Shown piece by piece: positions 16,269-24,137 of a DNA stretch of 64,000 bases (within the stretch, counting starts at the first letter, position 1; each line of letters opens with the position of its first letter). The notes below the pieces were generated by a model that saw only the letters and a program-made list of their open reading frames with translations, did not search any database and was not told where the DNA came from. The stretch comes from Thiemannella venezuelensis (lineage in GTDB: Bacteria; Actinomycetota; Actinomycetes; Streptosporangiales; Streptosporangiaceae), in contig NZ_JACHJJ010000034.1 of NCBI RefSeq assembly GCF_014203605.1, positions 1 through 64,000 on the forward strand. The letters are read 5' to 3'. The translations under genes were made by a program, and so were the position numbers.

Positions 16269-17023
16269 CCGGTCGTCCCCAGGTAGGCCCGCATGACCTC
16301 GGGGTCGCGCTGGACCTCGGCGGGCGGCCCTTCGGCGATCTTCCGGCCGAAGTTCAGGCAGACGACCCGGTCGCAGGTCCCCATGACGAAGCCCATGTGG
16401 TGCTCGACCACCACCATCGTCACGTCGAACTCCTCGCGGATCGCGCGCAGGGTGCCGGCGAACTCCCCGACCTCCGCGGAGTTGAGCCCGTTGACGGGTT
16501 CGTCGAGCAGCAGCAGCTCGGGGCGGCCGACCAGCGCCCGGGCCAGTTCCACCCGCTTGAGCGTGCCGAACGGCAGGCCCGTCGCCGGATGGTCGGCGAC
16601 CCGGGTCAGCGCCAGCCGGTCCAGCACCCCGTCCGCCTCGGCGCGGAGCCGGGCCTCCTCCCGGCGGACCCGCGGAAGCCGCAGCGACGCGGTGAGGAAC
16701 CCGGCCCCGCCGCGGTGGTGCGCGCCGACCAGCACGTTGTCGCGGACCGACATGTGCGGGAACAGGCCGAGGTTCTGGAACGTGCGCGCGATGCCCGCGG
16801 CCGCGATCGCGTGCGGCGGTACGGCCAGCAGGTCCTTCCCCTCGTACCGCACGGTTCCCGCATCGGCGTCGTACCGCCGCGTCAGGCAGTTGAACAGCGT
16901 GGTCTTGCCGGCGCCGTTCGGTCCGATGAGCCCGGTCATCTCACCGCGCCGCACGGAGAAGCCCACGCCGTCCAGGGCCGTGATGCCCCCGAAGCGGACG
17001 GTGAGACCGTGTACCTCCAGCAT
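16265..17023 (-). CDS. Branched-chain-type ABC transporter ATP-binding protein (LivG family)
   Basis: This 252-residue ATPase has Walker A GPNGAGKT (34-41), the LivG-typical FGTLKRVELARAL signature region, and LLLDEPVNGLN. ATG 17023 is chosen because a strong AGGAGG lies seven bases upstream and the protein then begins MLEVHGLTVRFGG like its family; the longer open frame is not needed. It is the first gene of the five-gene transporter operon, divergent from a PucR-type regulator, with an inverted repeat between them. Confidence 0.85.
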   Translation of the reverse strand: MLEVHGLTVRFGGITALDGVGFSVRRGEMTGLIGPNGAGKTTLFNCLTRRYDADAGTVRYEGKDLLAVPPHAIAAAGIARTFQNLGLFPHMSVRDNVLVGAHHRGGAGFLTASLRLPRVRREEARLRAEADGVLDRLALTRVADHPATGLPFGTLKRVELARALVGRPELLLLDEPVNGLNSAEVGEFAGTLRAIREEFDVTMVVVEHHMGFVMGTCDRVVCLNFGRKIAEGPPAEVQRDPEVMRAYLGTTG

Positions 17024-17047
17024 CCGGCCTCCTGTCGGGCCCAGGGA

Positions 17048-17060
17048 AGAACAATGTTCT
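17048..17060. promoter_or_regulatory. Inverted repeat AGAACAATGTTCT in the divergent promoter region
   Basis: Perfect six-base arms with a single central A lie 25 bases from the LivG start and 154 bases from the PucR-type start. This is a good candidate operator for the divergent regulator or another dimeric repressor. Confidence 0.5.
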
Positions 17061-17213
17061 GAAGTCGTGGTCAGCGTAGGTTCCGCCCGCCGGAGGCCGC
17101 ATTGGGCACGGCCGCCCAAGATGCGGCGGAGCTGTTGTCCGCCGCGCACAGCATGCGTCTCGGACCTGTCACAAGTCGTTGACCGTCTGCCCGAGGCCAG
17201 GGATCATCCCGAC

Positions 17214-18611
17214 ATGTCCGGTGGCTTCAGCACGGAAACGCTCACCCCCGCGGAAGCGGTCAGCGCCGAACGCGCGCGCATCCTCGCCGAGATCCTCGAC
17301 GACCTGGACGAGCTTGCCGGAGCCGCGGTCCGGGCGATGCGCGCCGAGATCCCGGCCTACGCCGCCCAGGACGAGGCGTTCCACGCCGACGTGCGGGACC
17401 AGGTCGCCCGGCACTACCGCAGCAAGCTGGCCGTGCTGCTCGAAGACCGCACGGTGATGCCCGACGACATCGCCTTCACCCGCCGGGCGGCGATGCGGAG
17501 GGCGCGGGCCGGGGTCGCCCTGGCCGACTACATCAACGCCTTCCGCGTCGGCCAGCAGGTTTTCTGGGAGTCGGTCATCGAACGCGCCGGGCGCTCGTCC
17601 GCCGGCCACGACGCCGCGCTCTCGCTGGCGGCCCCGCTGATGCGGTACTGCGACCTCGCCAGCACGCACGCGGCCAACGCGTACATGGAGTTCCAGCAGT
17701 ACGCCGCCGCCGAGGCGGTGCGGGAGAGCCGGGACCTGCTGGAGACCTTCCTCGCCGGGGGCGCGCCCACCCGCGGCCGCCAGCTCGCCGTGGCCCAGGC
17801 GCACGGCCTCGCGCCCGACGCCGCCGCCCCGCTGCTCGTCGTGATCGCGGTCCTGCTGCCGCACGCTCCCGGGTCCTGCGGGCAGGCCGTACCGGCCGGC
17901 CCGGACCGCGGCGCCGACGCGCGGCACGCGGCGTGCGCGGCGATCGCGCGGACCTGGGGGAACGGGATGAGGACGTTGTCGGTCGTACGGCACTCGGAGA
18001 TCGTGGCCGTCCCGGTGCTCGGCCCGGGAACCGGCCCACAGGAGTTGTGCGACCGGCTCCAGGCGGTGCGGGAGAACCTGCTCGGGGAGGAGATCGTCCT
18101 GGCCATGGGCGTCAGCACCGTGATCACCGGGACTTCCCGGATCCCGCAGGCCTACCAGGAGGCCCGCGCCGTCCTGGAGTTCCTCCCCGAGGAGGGGGGC
18201 ATGGCGGCGCTCCCCAGGATCACGCCCTTCCAGTACCTGGCGCTGAGAGCCGACGACACCGCCCGGCACCTGGTCGATCCGCGGATCACCTCGCTCCTGG
18301 CCGAGGACCGGGCGCGCGGCGGCGTGCTCACCGCCACGATCCGGGCCTTCGCCGCCGCCGACCTGAACCTGCGCGCCGCGGCGGAGCACCTGCAGATCCA
18401 TCCCAACACCGCCCAGTACCGCCTGCGGCGGATCCGCGCGCGCACCGGGCGCAACCTGCGCCGGATCAGCGATCTCGTCGACCTGCTCGTCGCGATCGCG
18501 CTCCACGACTCGCTGCCGCCGGGCACCGATTCCCGGCGGGAAAGACTGGCGGCCACGACCGATGATCGCCGCACGGGCCGGACGTACGGTCGTTTCCATG
18601 AACCTCGCTGA
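17214..18611 (+). CDS. PucR/CdaR-family transcriptional regulator
   Basis: This 465-residue activator-type regulator has an N-terminal sensory helical region (residues 1-170, with HYRSKLAVLLEDRTV and NAFRVGQQVFWESV), a central GGDEF-like degenerate domain (about 190-340) and a C-terminal PucR helix-turn-helix beginning near residue 384 (LNLRAAAEHLQIHPNTAQYR). Such proteins sense small metabolites and control catabolic genes. ATG 17214 follows a GAGG tract. The gene diverges from the ABC transporter operon and overlaps the acyl-CoA ligase gene by 14 bases, so it probably controls both. The inducer is unknown. Confidence 0.8.
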   Translation: MSGGFSTETLTPAEAVSAERARILAEILDDLDELAGAAVRAMRAEIPAYAAQDEAFHADVRDQVARHYRSKLAVLLEDRTVMPDDIAFTRRAAMRRARAGVALADYINAFRVGQQVFWESVIERAGRSSAGHDAALSLAAPLMRYCDLASTHAANAYMEFQQYAAAEAVRESRDLLETFLAGGAPTRGRQLAVAQAHGLAPDAAAPLLVVIAVLLPHAPGSCGQAVPAGPDRGADARHAACAAIARTWGNGMRTLSVVRHSEIVAVPVLGPGTGPQELCDRLQAVRENLLGEEIVLAMGVSTVITGTSRIPQAYQEARAVLEFLPEEGGMAALPRITPFQYLALRADDTARHLVDPRITSLLAEDRARGGVLTATIRAFAAADLNLRAAAEHLQIHPNTAQYRLRRIRARTGRNLRRISDLVDLLVAIALHDSLPPGTDSRRERLAATTDDRRTGRTYGRFHEPR

Positions 18612-20076
18612 CCGGCTCCGGCTCGCCGCCGAGCGACTCGCCGGGAGGACGGCCGTCACGCTCGACGGGGCGCAGCTCACCTACGGCGCGATGGAGCTGA
18701 TGAGCGCGCGCGTCGCGGCGCTGCTGCGGCGGCGCGGTATCGGCGCCGGCGACCGGGTGGCGGTCATGCTGCCGAACGTCCCGGAGTTCGCGGTCGTCTA
18801 CTACGGGGTGCTGCGGACCGGAGCCGTGGTCGTCCCGCTCGACCCGCTGCTGCGGAAACGGGAGATCGCCGCCTACGTCGGCGACTGCGGGGCCCGGCTG
18901 CTGATCGCCTGGCACGCCTTCGCCGAGACCGCCGAGGCCGGGACCGCGGGCACCGGCGCCGACTGCTTCTTCGTGGTGCCCGGGGAGTTCCCCCGCCTGC
19001 TGGGCGGTATGGCGGCCGAACGCGAGATCGTCCCGAGGTCCGCCGGCGACACCGCGGTCATCCACTACACCTCGGGAACGACCGGCCGGGCCAAGGGCAT
19101 CGAGCTCACCCACGCCAACCTGGGGAGCAACGCCGCGACGGTCTCCCGCATGCACGCGCTCGGGGTGGACGACGTCGTCCTCGGCGCGCTGCCGCTCTAC
19201 CACTCCTTCGGCCAGACCTGCTCGCTCAACGCGGCCGTCCACGCCGGCGCGCGCCTCACGCTGCTGCCGCGTTTCGAGGCGGGCCGCGCCCTGGAGGTGA
19301 TCCGGCGCGACGGGGTCACGGTCTTCCAGGGGGTGCCCACGATGTACATCGCGCTGCTCGACCACCCCGGAGCCTCCGACATGTCGCTGCTGCGCGTCTG
19401 CGTCTCCGGCGGCGCCGCCATGCCGCTCGACGTGCTGCGGGCCTACGAGACCCGGTTCGGCTGCCCGATCGTGGAGGGGTACGGCCTCAGCGAGACCTCC
19501 CCGGTGGCCGCGACCAACCGCGCCGGCCCCGGCCGCAGGCCCGGGTCCATCGGCTGGCCCGTCAAGGACGTCGAGATGAAGGTGGTCGGCGAGGACGGCC
19601 GCGAGCTGCCGCACGGCCAGGTCGGCGAGATCATCGTCCGGGGCCCGAACGTGATGAAGGGGTACTGGAACGACCCCGCCGCGACCGCGGAGGTCATCCG
19701 CGACGGCTGGTTCCACACCGGCGACCTCGGCAGGGTCGACGGCGACGGGTTCTTCTTCCTCGTCGACCGCCGCCGCGATGTGATCATCCGGGGCGGGTAC
19801 ACCGTCTACCCCCGCGAGGTGGAGGAGGTCCTGTACGAGCACCCCGCCGTACGGCAGGCGGTGGTCGTCGGGATCCCCCACCCGGAGCTGGGCGAGGAGG
19901 TCGCGGCCGTGGTGACGCTGCGCGCGCCGGTCGGCCCCGACGAACTGCGCGACTTCGCCAAGGAGCGGATGGCCGCCTACAAGTACCCCCGCCGGGTCTC
20001 GTTCACCGACGAACTGCCCATGACCCCCACCGGAAAGGTCCTCAAACGCACCCTCGGGCTGTCGCTGAACGAGTAG
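18598..20076 (+). CDS. AMP-forming long-chain/aryl acyl-CoA ligase
   Basis: This 492-residue ANL-superfamily enzyme activates a carboxylic acid to its CoA thioester via an acyl-adenylate. Visible motifs are the P-loop TSGTTGRAKG (158-167), YGLSETSP, GWFHTGDLG, DRRRDVIIRGGYTVYPREVE and the catalytic lysine in PTGKVLKR at the C-terminus. ATG 18598 lies inside the end of the regulator gene, so translation is coupled. Sequence resembles fatty acyl or aryl ligases; together with the adjacent importer it suggests uptake and activation of an organic acid. Confidence 0.85.
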   Translation: MNLADRLRLAAERLAGRTAVTLDGAQLTYGAMELMSARVAALLRRRGIGAGDRVAVMLPNVPEFAVVYYGVLRTGAVVVPLDPLLRKREIAAYVGDCGARLLIAWHAFAETAEAGTAGTGADCFFVVPGEFPRLLGGMAAEREIVPRSAGDTAVIHYTSGTTGRAKGIELTHANLGSNAATVSRMHALGVDDVVLGALPLYHSFGQTCSLNAAVHAGARLTLLPRFEAGRALEVIRRDGVTVFQGVPTMYIALLDHPGASDMSLLRVCVSGGAAMPLDVLRAYETRFGCPIVEGYGLSETSPVAATNRAGPGRRPGSIGWPVKDVEMKVVGEDGRELPHGQVGEIIVRGPNVMKGYWNDPAATAEVIRDGWFHTGDLGRVDGDGFFFLVDRRRDVIIRGGYTVYPREVEEVLYEHPAVRQAVVVGIPHPELGEEVAAVVTLRAPVGPDELRDFAKERMAAYKYPRRVSFTDELPMTPTGKVLKRTLGLSLNE

Positions 20077-20151
20077 CCCCGGACGCGCCGCCTAAGCCTT
20101 CTTTCATCCGGGAACAGACCCACTGCGAACCATATGCGGCCCGCGGTTGTC

Positions 20152-20165
20152 CAACCGGTTGGAAC
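20152..20165. promoter_or_regulatory. Perfect 14-bp palindrome TCCAACCGGTTGGA
   Basis: This perfect palindrome has a CAACCGGTTG core resembling LacI-family operators. It lies 78 bases before the deacetylase start and overlaps another repeat, CGGTTG-TC-CAACCG (20146-20159). Probably an operator for a sugar-responsive repressor. Confidence 0.55.
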
Positions 20166-20242
20166 GGTCCACGAACCACCCTGTTTCCGGGCCGTTCGCA
20201 GGGGACCGGAACGCGCCGGGTCCGGCGCAGGGGGAGGGCACG

Positions 20243-21160
20243 ATGGCGGGGACGGGGAGGTCGCACCGGGTGCGACCGGGGGCGGGACTGCGGCCGAGGG
20301 CGGGACTGCGGCCGAGGGCGGGGCTGTGGCCGACGGCCGCGCTCGCCCTGGCGGGCCTGACGGCGGCGTGCGGCACCGGCGGGGAGACCGGCCCCGCCGG
20401 GAGCGGGGCGGCCGCGACCCGGGCGGTGACCCCGGCCGCGCCGCCCGCCCAGACCGTACGGCCGCCGCTGCCGGACGGCGGCACACCGGACGGCGGCACA
20501 CCGGACGGCGGCCCGGCACTCGCCGTACACGCCGCCGGACCGGCCGACTGCCGCCGGGACAAGTGCGTGGCCCTCACCTTCGACGACGGTCCGGGCCCGT
20601 ACACCGACACGCTGCTGCGCCACCTCGCGGCGTACCGCGCCCGCGCCACCTTCTTCGTCGTGGGGCAGAGCGTCACGGCGAACCCCGGCGTGGTCCGGCG
20701 GACCGCCGAGGCGGGACACGAGATCGGCAACCACAGCTGGTCCCACCGCGACCTGACCACGCTGCCGGCCGCCGAGATCCGGCGCGACCTGGCCCGCACC
20801 GACCAGGCCGTCAAGGCGGCGGCGGGAATCGTACCGAAGATCGTCCGACCGCCGTACGGAGCCCTCAACGCCCTCGTCCGCAAGCAGACGTCGCGCCCCA
20901 TGGTCCTGTGGAACGTGGACACCGAGGACTGGAGACACCGCGACAGCGCCGCGGTGGCGCGCAGGGCCGTCAAGGCGGCGGCGCCGGGGGCCGTCATCCT
21001 GTTCCACGACATCCACCCCACGACGGTGAAGGCGATCCCGCGGGTGCTGAAGAGCCTTTCCGCGCGCGGCTACCGGTTCGTCACCGTCAGCGAACTGTTC
21101 GGCGGGGCGCCGCCGAGGCTCGTCCACGGCGGCGCCCCGCCGGCCGCGGCGAAGCTCTGA
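20243..21160 (+). CDS. Polysaccharide deacetylase (NodB domain) lipoprotein
   Basis: This 305-residue exported protein has a basic repeat-bearing start (three near copies of GLRPRA), a hydrophobic stretch, then lipobox LTAAC, so it is probably membrane-anchored outside the cell. After a Pro-rich linker with three DGGTP-type repeats comes a NodB homology domain: TFDDGPG (D114, D115), metal ligands H164 and H168 in HSWSH, RPPYG, and the late ILFHDIH. The family removes N- or O-acetyl groups from chitin, peptidoglycan or xylan; which one is unknown. GGGGGAGGG precedes ATG 20243. A 14-bp palindrome upstream suggests repression by a sugar-responsive regulator. Confidence 0.85.
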   Translation: MAGTGRSHRVRPGAGLRPRAGLRPRAGLWPTAALALAGLTAACGTGGETGPAGSGAAATRAVTPAAPPAQTVRPPLPDGGTPDGGTPDGGPALAVHAAGPADCRRDKCVALTFDDGPGPYTDTLLRHLAAYRARATFFVVGQSVTANPGVVRRTAEAGHEIGNHSWSHRDLTTLPAAEIRRDLARTDQAVKAAAGIVPKIVRPPYGALNALVRKQTSRPMVLWNVDTEDWRHRDSAAVARRAVKAAAPGAVILFHDIHPTTVKAIPRVLKSLSARGYRFVTVSELFGGAPPRLVHGGAPPAAAKL

Positions 21161-21245
21161 CCGCTCCCGCGGACGGCACCCGCGCGAGCCCGCTCCCGCC
21201 GCTGCCCGGCGGCTCCGGTGACGGGCACCCGGGAGGCCCTGCCGG

Positions 21246-22097
21246 TCAGAAGAGGGTCAGCGGCTCGGCGGGCATCGGCTCGGGCAGCGGTTCGACCTCC
21301 GGCAGCCCCGCCCGCACGTCGTCGTGGAACCGGCGGGCCAGCGCGAGCGCCTCGGCGTTGTCGGGGGTGTGGACGAACACGGTCGGCGAGCGGCCCTCGC
21401 GAAGCCACTCGGTGACCGCGCCGACCCAGTGCCGCCATCCCTCCACCGTGCGCGCCGTGTCGTCCCGGCCGATGTAGCGGACGATCGGCCGGTCGGTGAG
21501 CGCGCGCGACCGGCGGGGCAGGCGCGGTTTCTTCGCCCACGCCTCCCGCTCGGCGTCGCTGTCCGGCGGGCTCCGGAACAGCTCGGTGGTGTCGAAGGGG
21601 ATCCACTCGGCTCCGGCGCCCGCGAGGACCCGCTCGAGAAGTCCCGCGGACCTCGCGTCGTCGAAGAACGCGCGGTGGCGCACCTCGACGGCGTACCTGT
21701 ACGCGCCGGGGAGCCCGCGGAGGAAGACCGCCAGGGCGCCGAGGTCGGCCGGGGCGAACGAGCCCGGCAGCTGGATCCAGAGGGTCCGCGCCCGCGGGCC
21801 GAGCGGCTCGATCGCGTCCAGGAACGACCGGAGCTCCTCGTCGGCGCCGGCGAGGCGGCGCTCGTGCGTGATCGACCTGGGCAGCTTGGGCACGAGGCGG
21901 AAGTCCGGGGAGGTCTGCCGCGCCCACGACTCCACGGCGCTCCTGGCCGGCGTCGCGTAGAAGGTCGTGTTGCCCTCCACCGCGTTGCACCAGGTCGCGT
22001 AGGCCCGCAGGCGCTCCCCCTGGGGAAGCGGATGGGGCAGGAAGCGTCCCTGCCACGGCTTGTGCGTCCACATCGCGCATCCCACATGAAGCTGCAT
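21246..22097 (-). CDS. DUF72 family protein
   Basis: This 283-residue cytoplasmic TIM-barrel-like protein (YecE/DUF72) begins MQLHVGCAMWTHKPWQGRFL and has NAVEGNTTFYATP, LGPRARTLWIQLPGSFAP, YAVEVRHRAFF and RYIGRDD. The biochemical role of the family is not settled. ATG 22097 is used because the conserved start LHVGCAMW follows at once; the frame upstream is open but unconserved. It is convergent with the deacetylase gene. Confidence 0.8.
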   Translation of the reverse strand: MQLHVGCAMWTHKPWQGRFLPHPLPQGERLRAYATWCNAVEGNTTFYATPARSAVESWARQTSPDFRLVPKLPRSITHERRLAGADEELRSFLDAIEPLGPRARTLWIQLPGSFAPADLGALAVFLRGLPGAYRYAVEVRHRAFFDDARSAGLLERVLAGAGAEWIPFDTTELFRSPPDSDAEREAWAKKPRLPRRSRALTDRPIVRYIGRDDTARTVEGWRHWVGAVTEWLREGRSPTVFVHTPDNAEALALARRFHDDVRAGLPEVEPLPEPMPAEPLTLF

Positions 22098-22161
22098 GGC
22101 CCCGACGCTACCGAAAGCCGGCCCCGCGCCCGGCGCGGGGCCGTACACCGTCCGGGCGGGA

Positions 22162-22275
22162 TCACGTGCGGACCAGGGTCAGTCCTCCCTCGCCGCTCTT
22201 CCTGACCACGATGACCGCGTAGACGCCGGTCGCCTTCGGATCCGTGATGGTGACCCGTTCGACCCGGTTCGGCCC
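22162..22275 (-). pseudogene. Possible C-terminal remnant of an exported protein
   Basis: A short frame ends ERVTITDPKATGVYAVIVVR then KSGEGGLTLVRT and stop. The alternating beta-strand pattern resembles C-terminal domains of secreted peptidases. No start codon with a ribosome site is seen, and it borders the SDR gene. It could equally be chance coding in a GC-rich gap. Confidence 0.25.
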
Positions 22276-22319
22276 CCGCCGCCGCCCGTCGAGCGGCGGG
22301 CCGGTACCGGAGCCGCCGA

Positions 22320-23183
22320 TCAGCCGGGGAGGGTCTCCCCGCCGATCGGGGCGAGGACCTCGCCGGTGTAGTACGACGAGAGCCGCCCGGCCGCGAAGAA
22401 CACGTAGGAGGGCGCGATCTCGTCGGGATCCGCGGCCCGCTTCATCGGCGCCTGCTTGCCGAACTCCTCGACCCTCTCCTCGGGGAACGTCGCCGGGATC
22501 AGCGGCGTCCAGACCGGCCCGGGCGCCACCGCGTTCACCCGGATGCCCCGCTCCAGGAGGTTCTGCGCCATCGAATAGGTGAAGGCGTTGACCGCTCCCT
22601 TGGTGGCGGCGTAGTCCAGGAGCGTCTTGTTGCCGCGCAGCCCGTTGACGGAGGAGGTGTTGATGATCGCGCTGCCCTCGCGCAGGTACGGCAGGGCCGC
22701 CTTGGTGACCCGGTAGTAGCTGTGGATGTTGACCGCGAAGGTGTGCTCCCACTGCTCGTCGGTCAGCTCCTCCAGCGACTCCACCGGCGCCTGGTAGGCG
22801 ACGTTGTTGACCAGGATGTCGAGGCCGCCGAGCTCGGCCACCGTCTGCTCCACCGCCGAGGCGCAGTGGTCGCGGTCGCTCAGGTCGCCCGGGATCAGCA
22901 CGCAGCGCCGGCCGGCGGCCTCCACCAGCTTCCTGGTGTGGTTGGCGTCGTCGTGCTCGACGAGATAGGCGATCGCGACGTCGGCGCCCTCCTTGGCGAA
23001 GGCGACGGCGACGGCGCGGCCGATGCCCGAGTCACCCCCGGTGATCAGCGCGCGCCGGCCGGCCAGCAGGTCCCTGCCGGTGTAGTCGCGCATCTCGTCG
23101 CGGGGCTCGGGCGTCATCCGCCCGCTGTGGCCCGGGTACGGCTGGCTCTGCGCGGGCGGCGTGTTGTTCGCTTCCTCTGGCAT
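22320..23183 (-). CDS. SDR family oxidoreductase (glucose-1-dehydrogenase/YhdF-like)
   Basis: This 287-residue short-chain dehydrogenase has an N-terminal extension (NNTPPAQSQPYPGHSGRMTP) typical of the general-stress SDR subgroup, then the cofactor motif TGGDSGIG (48-55), NNVAYQ, and the active-site Y191xxxK195 (YAATKGAVNAF). Such enzymes use NADP on aldehydes, ketones or sugars and are often osmotic or stationary-phase induced. It is monocistronic. Substrate is unknown. Confidence 0.85.
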   Translation of the reverse strand: MPEEANNTPPAQSQPYPGHSGRMTPEPRDEMRDYTGRDLLAGRRALITGGDSGIGRAVAVAFAKEGADVAIAYLVEHDDANHTRKLVEAAGRRCVLIPGDLSDRDHCASAVEQTVAELGGLDILVNNVAYQAPVESLEELTDEQWEHTFAVNIHSYYRVTKAALPYLREGSAIINTSSVNGLRGNKTLLDYAATKGAVNAFTYSMAQNLLERGIRVNAVAPGPVWTPLIPATFPEERVEEFGKQAPMKRAADPDEIAPSYVFFAAGRLSSYYTGEVLAPIGGETLPG

Positions 23184-23283
23184 GCCCCGAACGTGCCCGC
23201 ATCCTCACGCGCCTAACACCCGCGCCCGGCCGCGCGGCCGGGCCTGCCTCGACCTGCCGGCGGCGGTCCACGGCACGGCGGCC

Positions 23284-23311
23284 CCTTCCCGGCAGGGACC
23301 GGCCGGGAAGG
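23284..23311 (-). terminator. Terminator of the TfoX-domain gene
   Basis: CCTTCCCGGC (23284-23293) pairs with GCCGGGAAGG (23302-23311) around an eight-base loop, 43 bases past the stop codon at 23355. A separate 20-base perfect palindrome, GCCCGGCCGCGCGGCCGGGC, lies at 23224-23243. Confidence 0.55.
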
Positions 23312-23354
23312 AGGCGGCCGGCGCCGTCCGGCGGCAAGGCGCGCACGCGCCCGT

Positions 23355-23606
23355 TCATCCTTCGGCGAGTTCGGCCACGAGTTCCTGCCTGCGCTCGGCG
23401 GGAATGAGGCGCCAGTCGACGTCCGCCAGCGCGCCCTCCATCGCCCACAGCGCGTTCAGCGACAATCCGGGGACGGCGGCGTCCCGCAGTCTCCGGTAGG
23501 CCTCCACCGCACCGAGTTCGGCGAGCCGGCCGGCGTCATGGACGCCCACCGTCTCCAGCCACGCCTCGCTCTTGGGTCCCAGATTGCGCAGATCTCTGAT
23601 CCTCAT
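23355..23606 (-). CDS. TfoX/Sxy C-terminal domain protein
   Basis: This 83-residue protein starts MRIRDLRNLGPKSEAWLETV and matches the helical TfoX C-terminal domain (helix-hairpin-helix-like, with LRNLGP and LNALWAMEGALADVDWR). In proteobacteria the domain occurs with competence regulators; stand-alone copies in actinobacteria have no known role. Upstream open frame is a shadow of other genes. A hairpin terminator follows. Confidence 0.75.
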   Translation of the reverse strand: MRIRDLRNLGPKSEAWLETVGVHDAGRLAELGAVEAYRRLRDAAVPGLSLNALWAMEGALADVDWRLIPAERRQELVAELAEG

Positions 23607-23789
23607 GCCGCCATTCTTCGGCAGCGGGCCCCCGAGCGGCATGCCGGACCGGTCACCGCCCGCGGGGATCGGCCGGGCGTTCGCTAGCATGGACCGCCGT
23701 CCGGCCGGTCGAGCGGTCAGCGGCCCCGGACGGGACCAGGCGAGGCGCCCCGGCGCAGCGCGGCACGGAACGGAATCGGGGTAGGACTC

Positions 23790-24137
23790 ATGGAACGCGG
23801 CGACGGTACGACGAGCTCGCGGCGGCTGCTCAGCGCGGACCTCCTCTCCGGGATGCCGTCCTTGCCGCCCGCCGCGCCGGGCGAGGAGTCGGAGACGCTG
23901 ACCACGGCGCTGACGGAGTTCAAGGGAGTCCAGATCGGGGTCTGGGACATCGCCCCCGGAGTGGCGACCGACACCGAGGTGGACGAGGTCTTCCTCGTGC
24001 TGGCCGGGAAGGGGAGGGTGGCCTTCGAGGACGGCTCCTCCCTCGAACTGCGGCCCGGCGTGCTGGTCGGCCTCGTGGCCGGCGACCGGACGACCTGGTC
24101 CATCGACGAGCCGCTGCGGAAGGTCTACTTCGCCTGA
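23790..24137 (+). CDS. Cupin domain protein
   Basis: This 115-residue small beta-barrel protein has the cupin pattern GVWDIAPGV, then E-V-D-E-V-F-L-V-L-A-G-K-G and, at the end, LRPGVLVGLVAGDRTTWSID. It resembles the Cupin_3 group (ethanolamine-utilisation/ureidoglycolate-type). The usual His metal ligands are largely absent, so it may bind a ligand rather than catalyse. It converges on the histidine kinase gene with a 13-base overlap of the 3' ends. Confidence 0.75.
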   Translation: MERGDGTTSSRRLLSADLLSGMPSLPPAAPGEESETLTTALTEFKGVQIGVWDIAPGVATDTEVDEVFLVLAGKGRVAFEDGSSLELRPGVLVGLVAGDRTTWSIDEPLRKVYFA

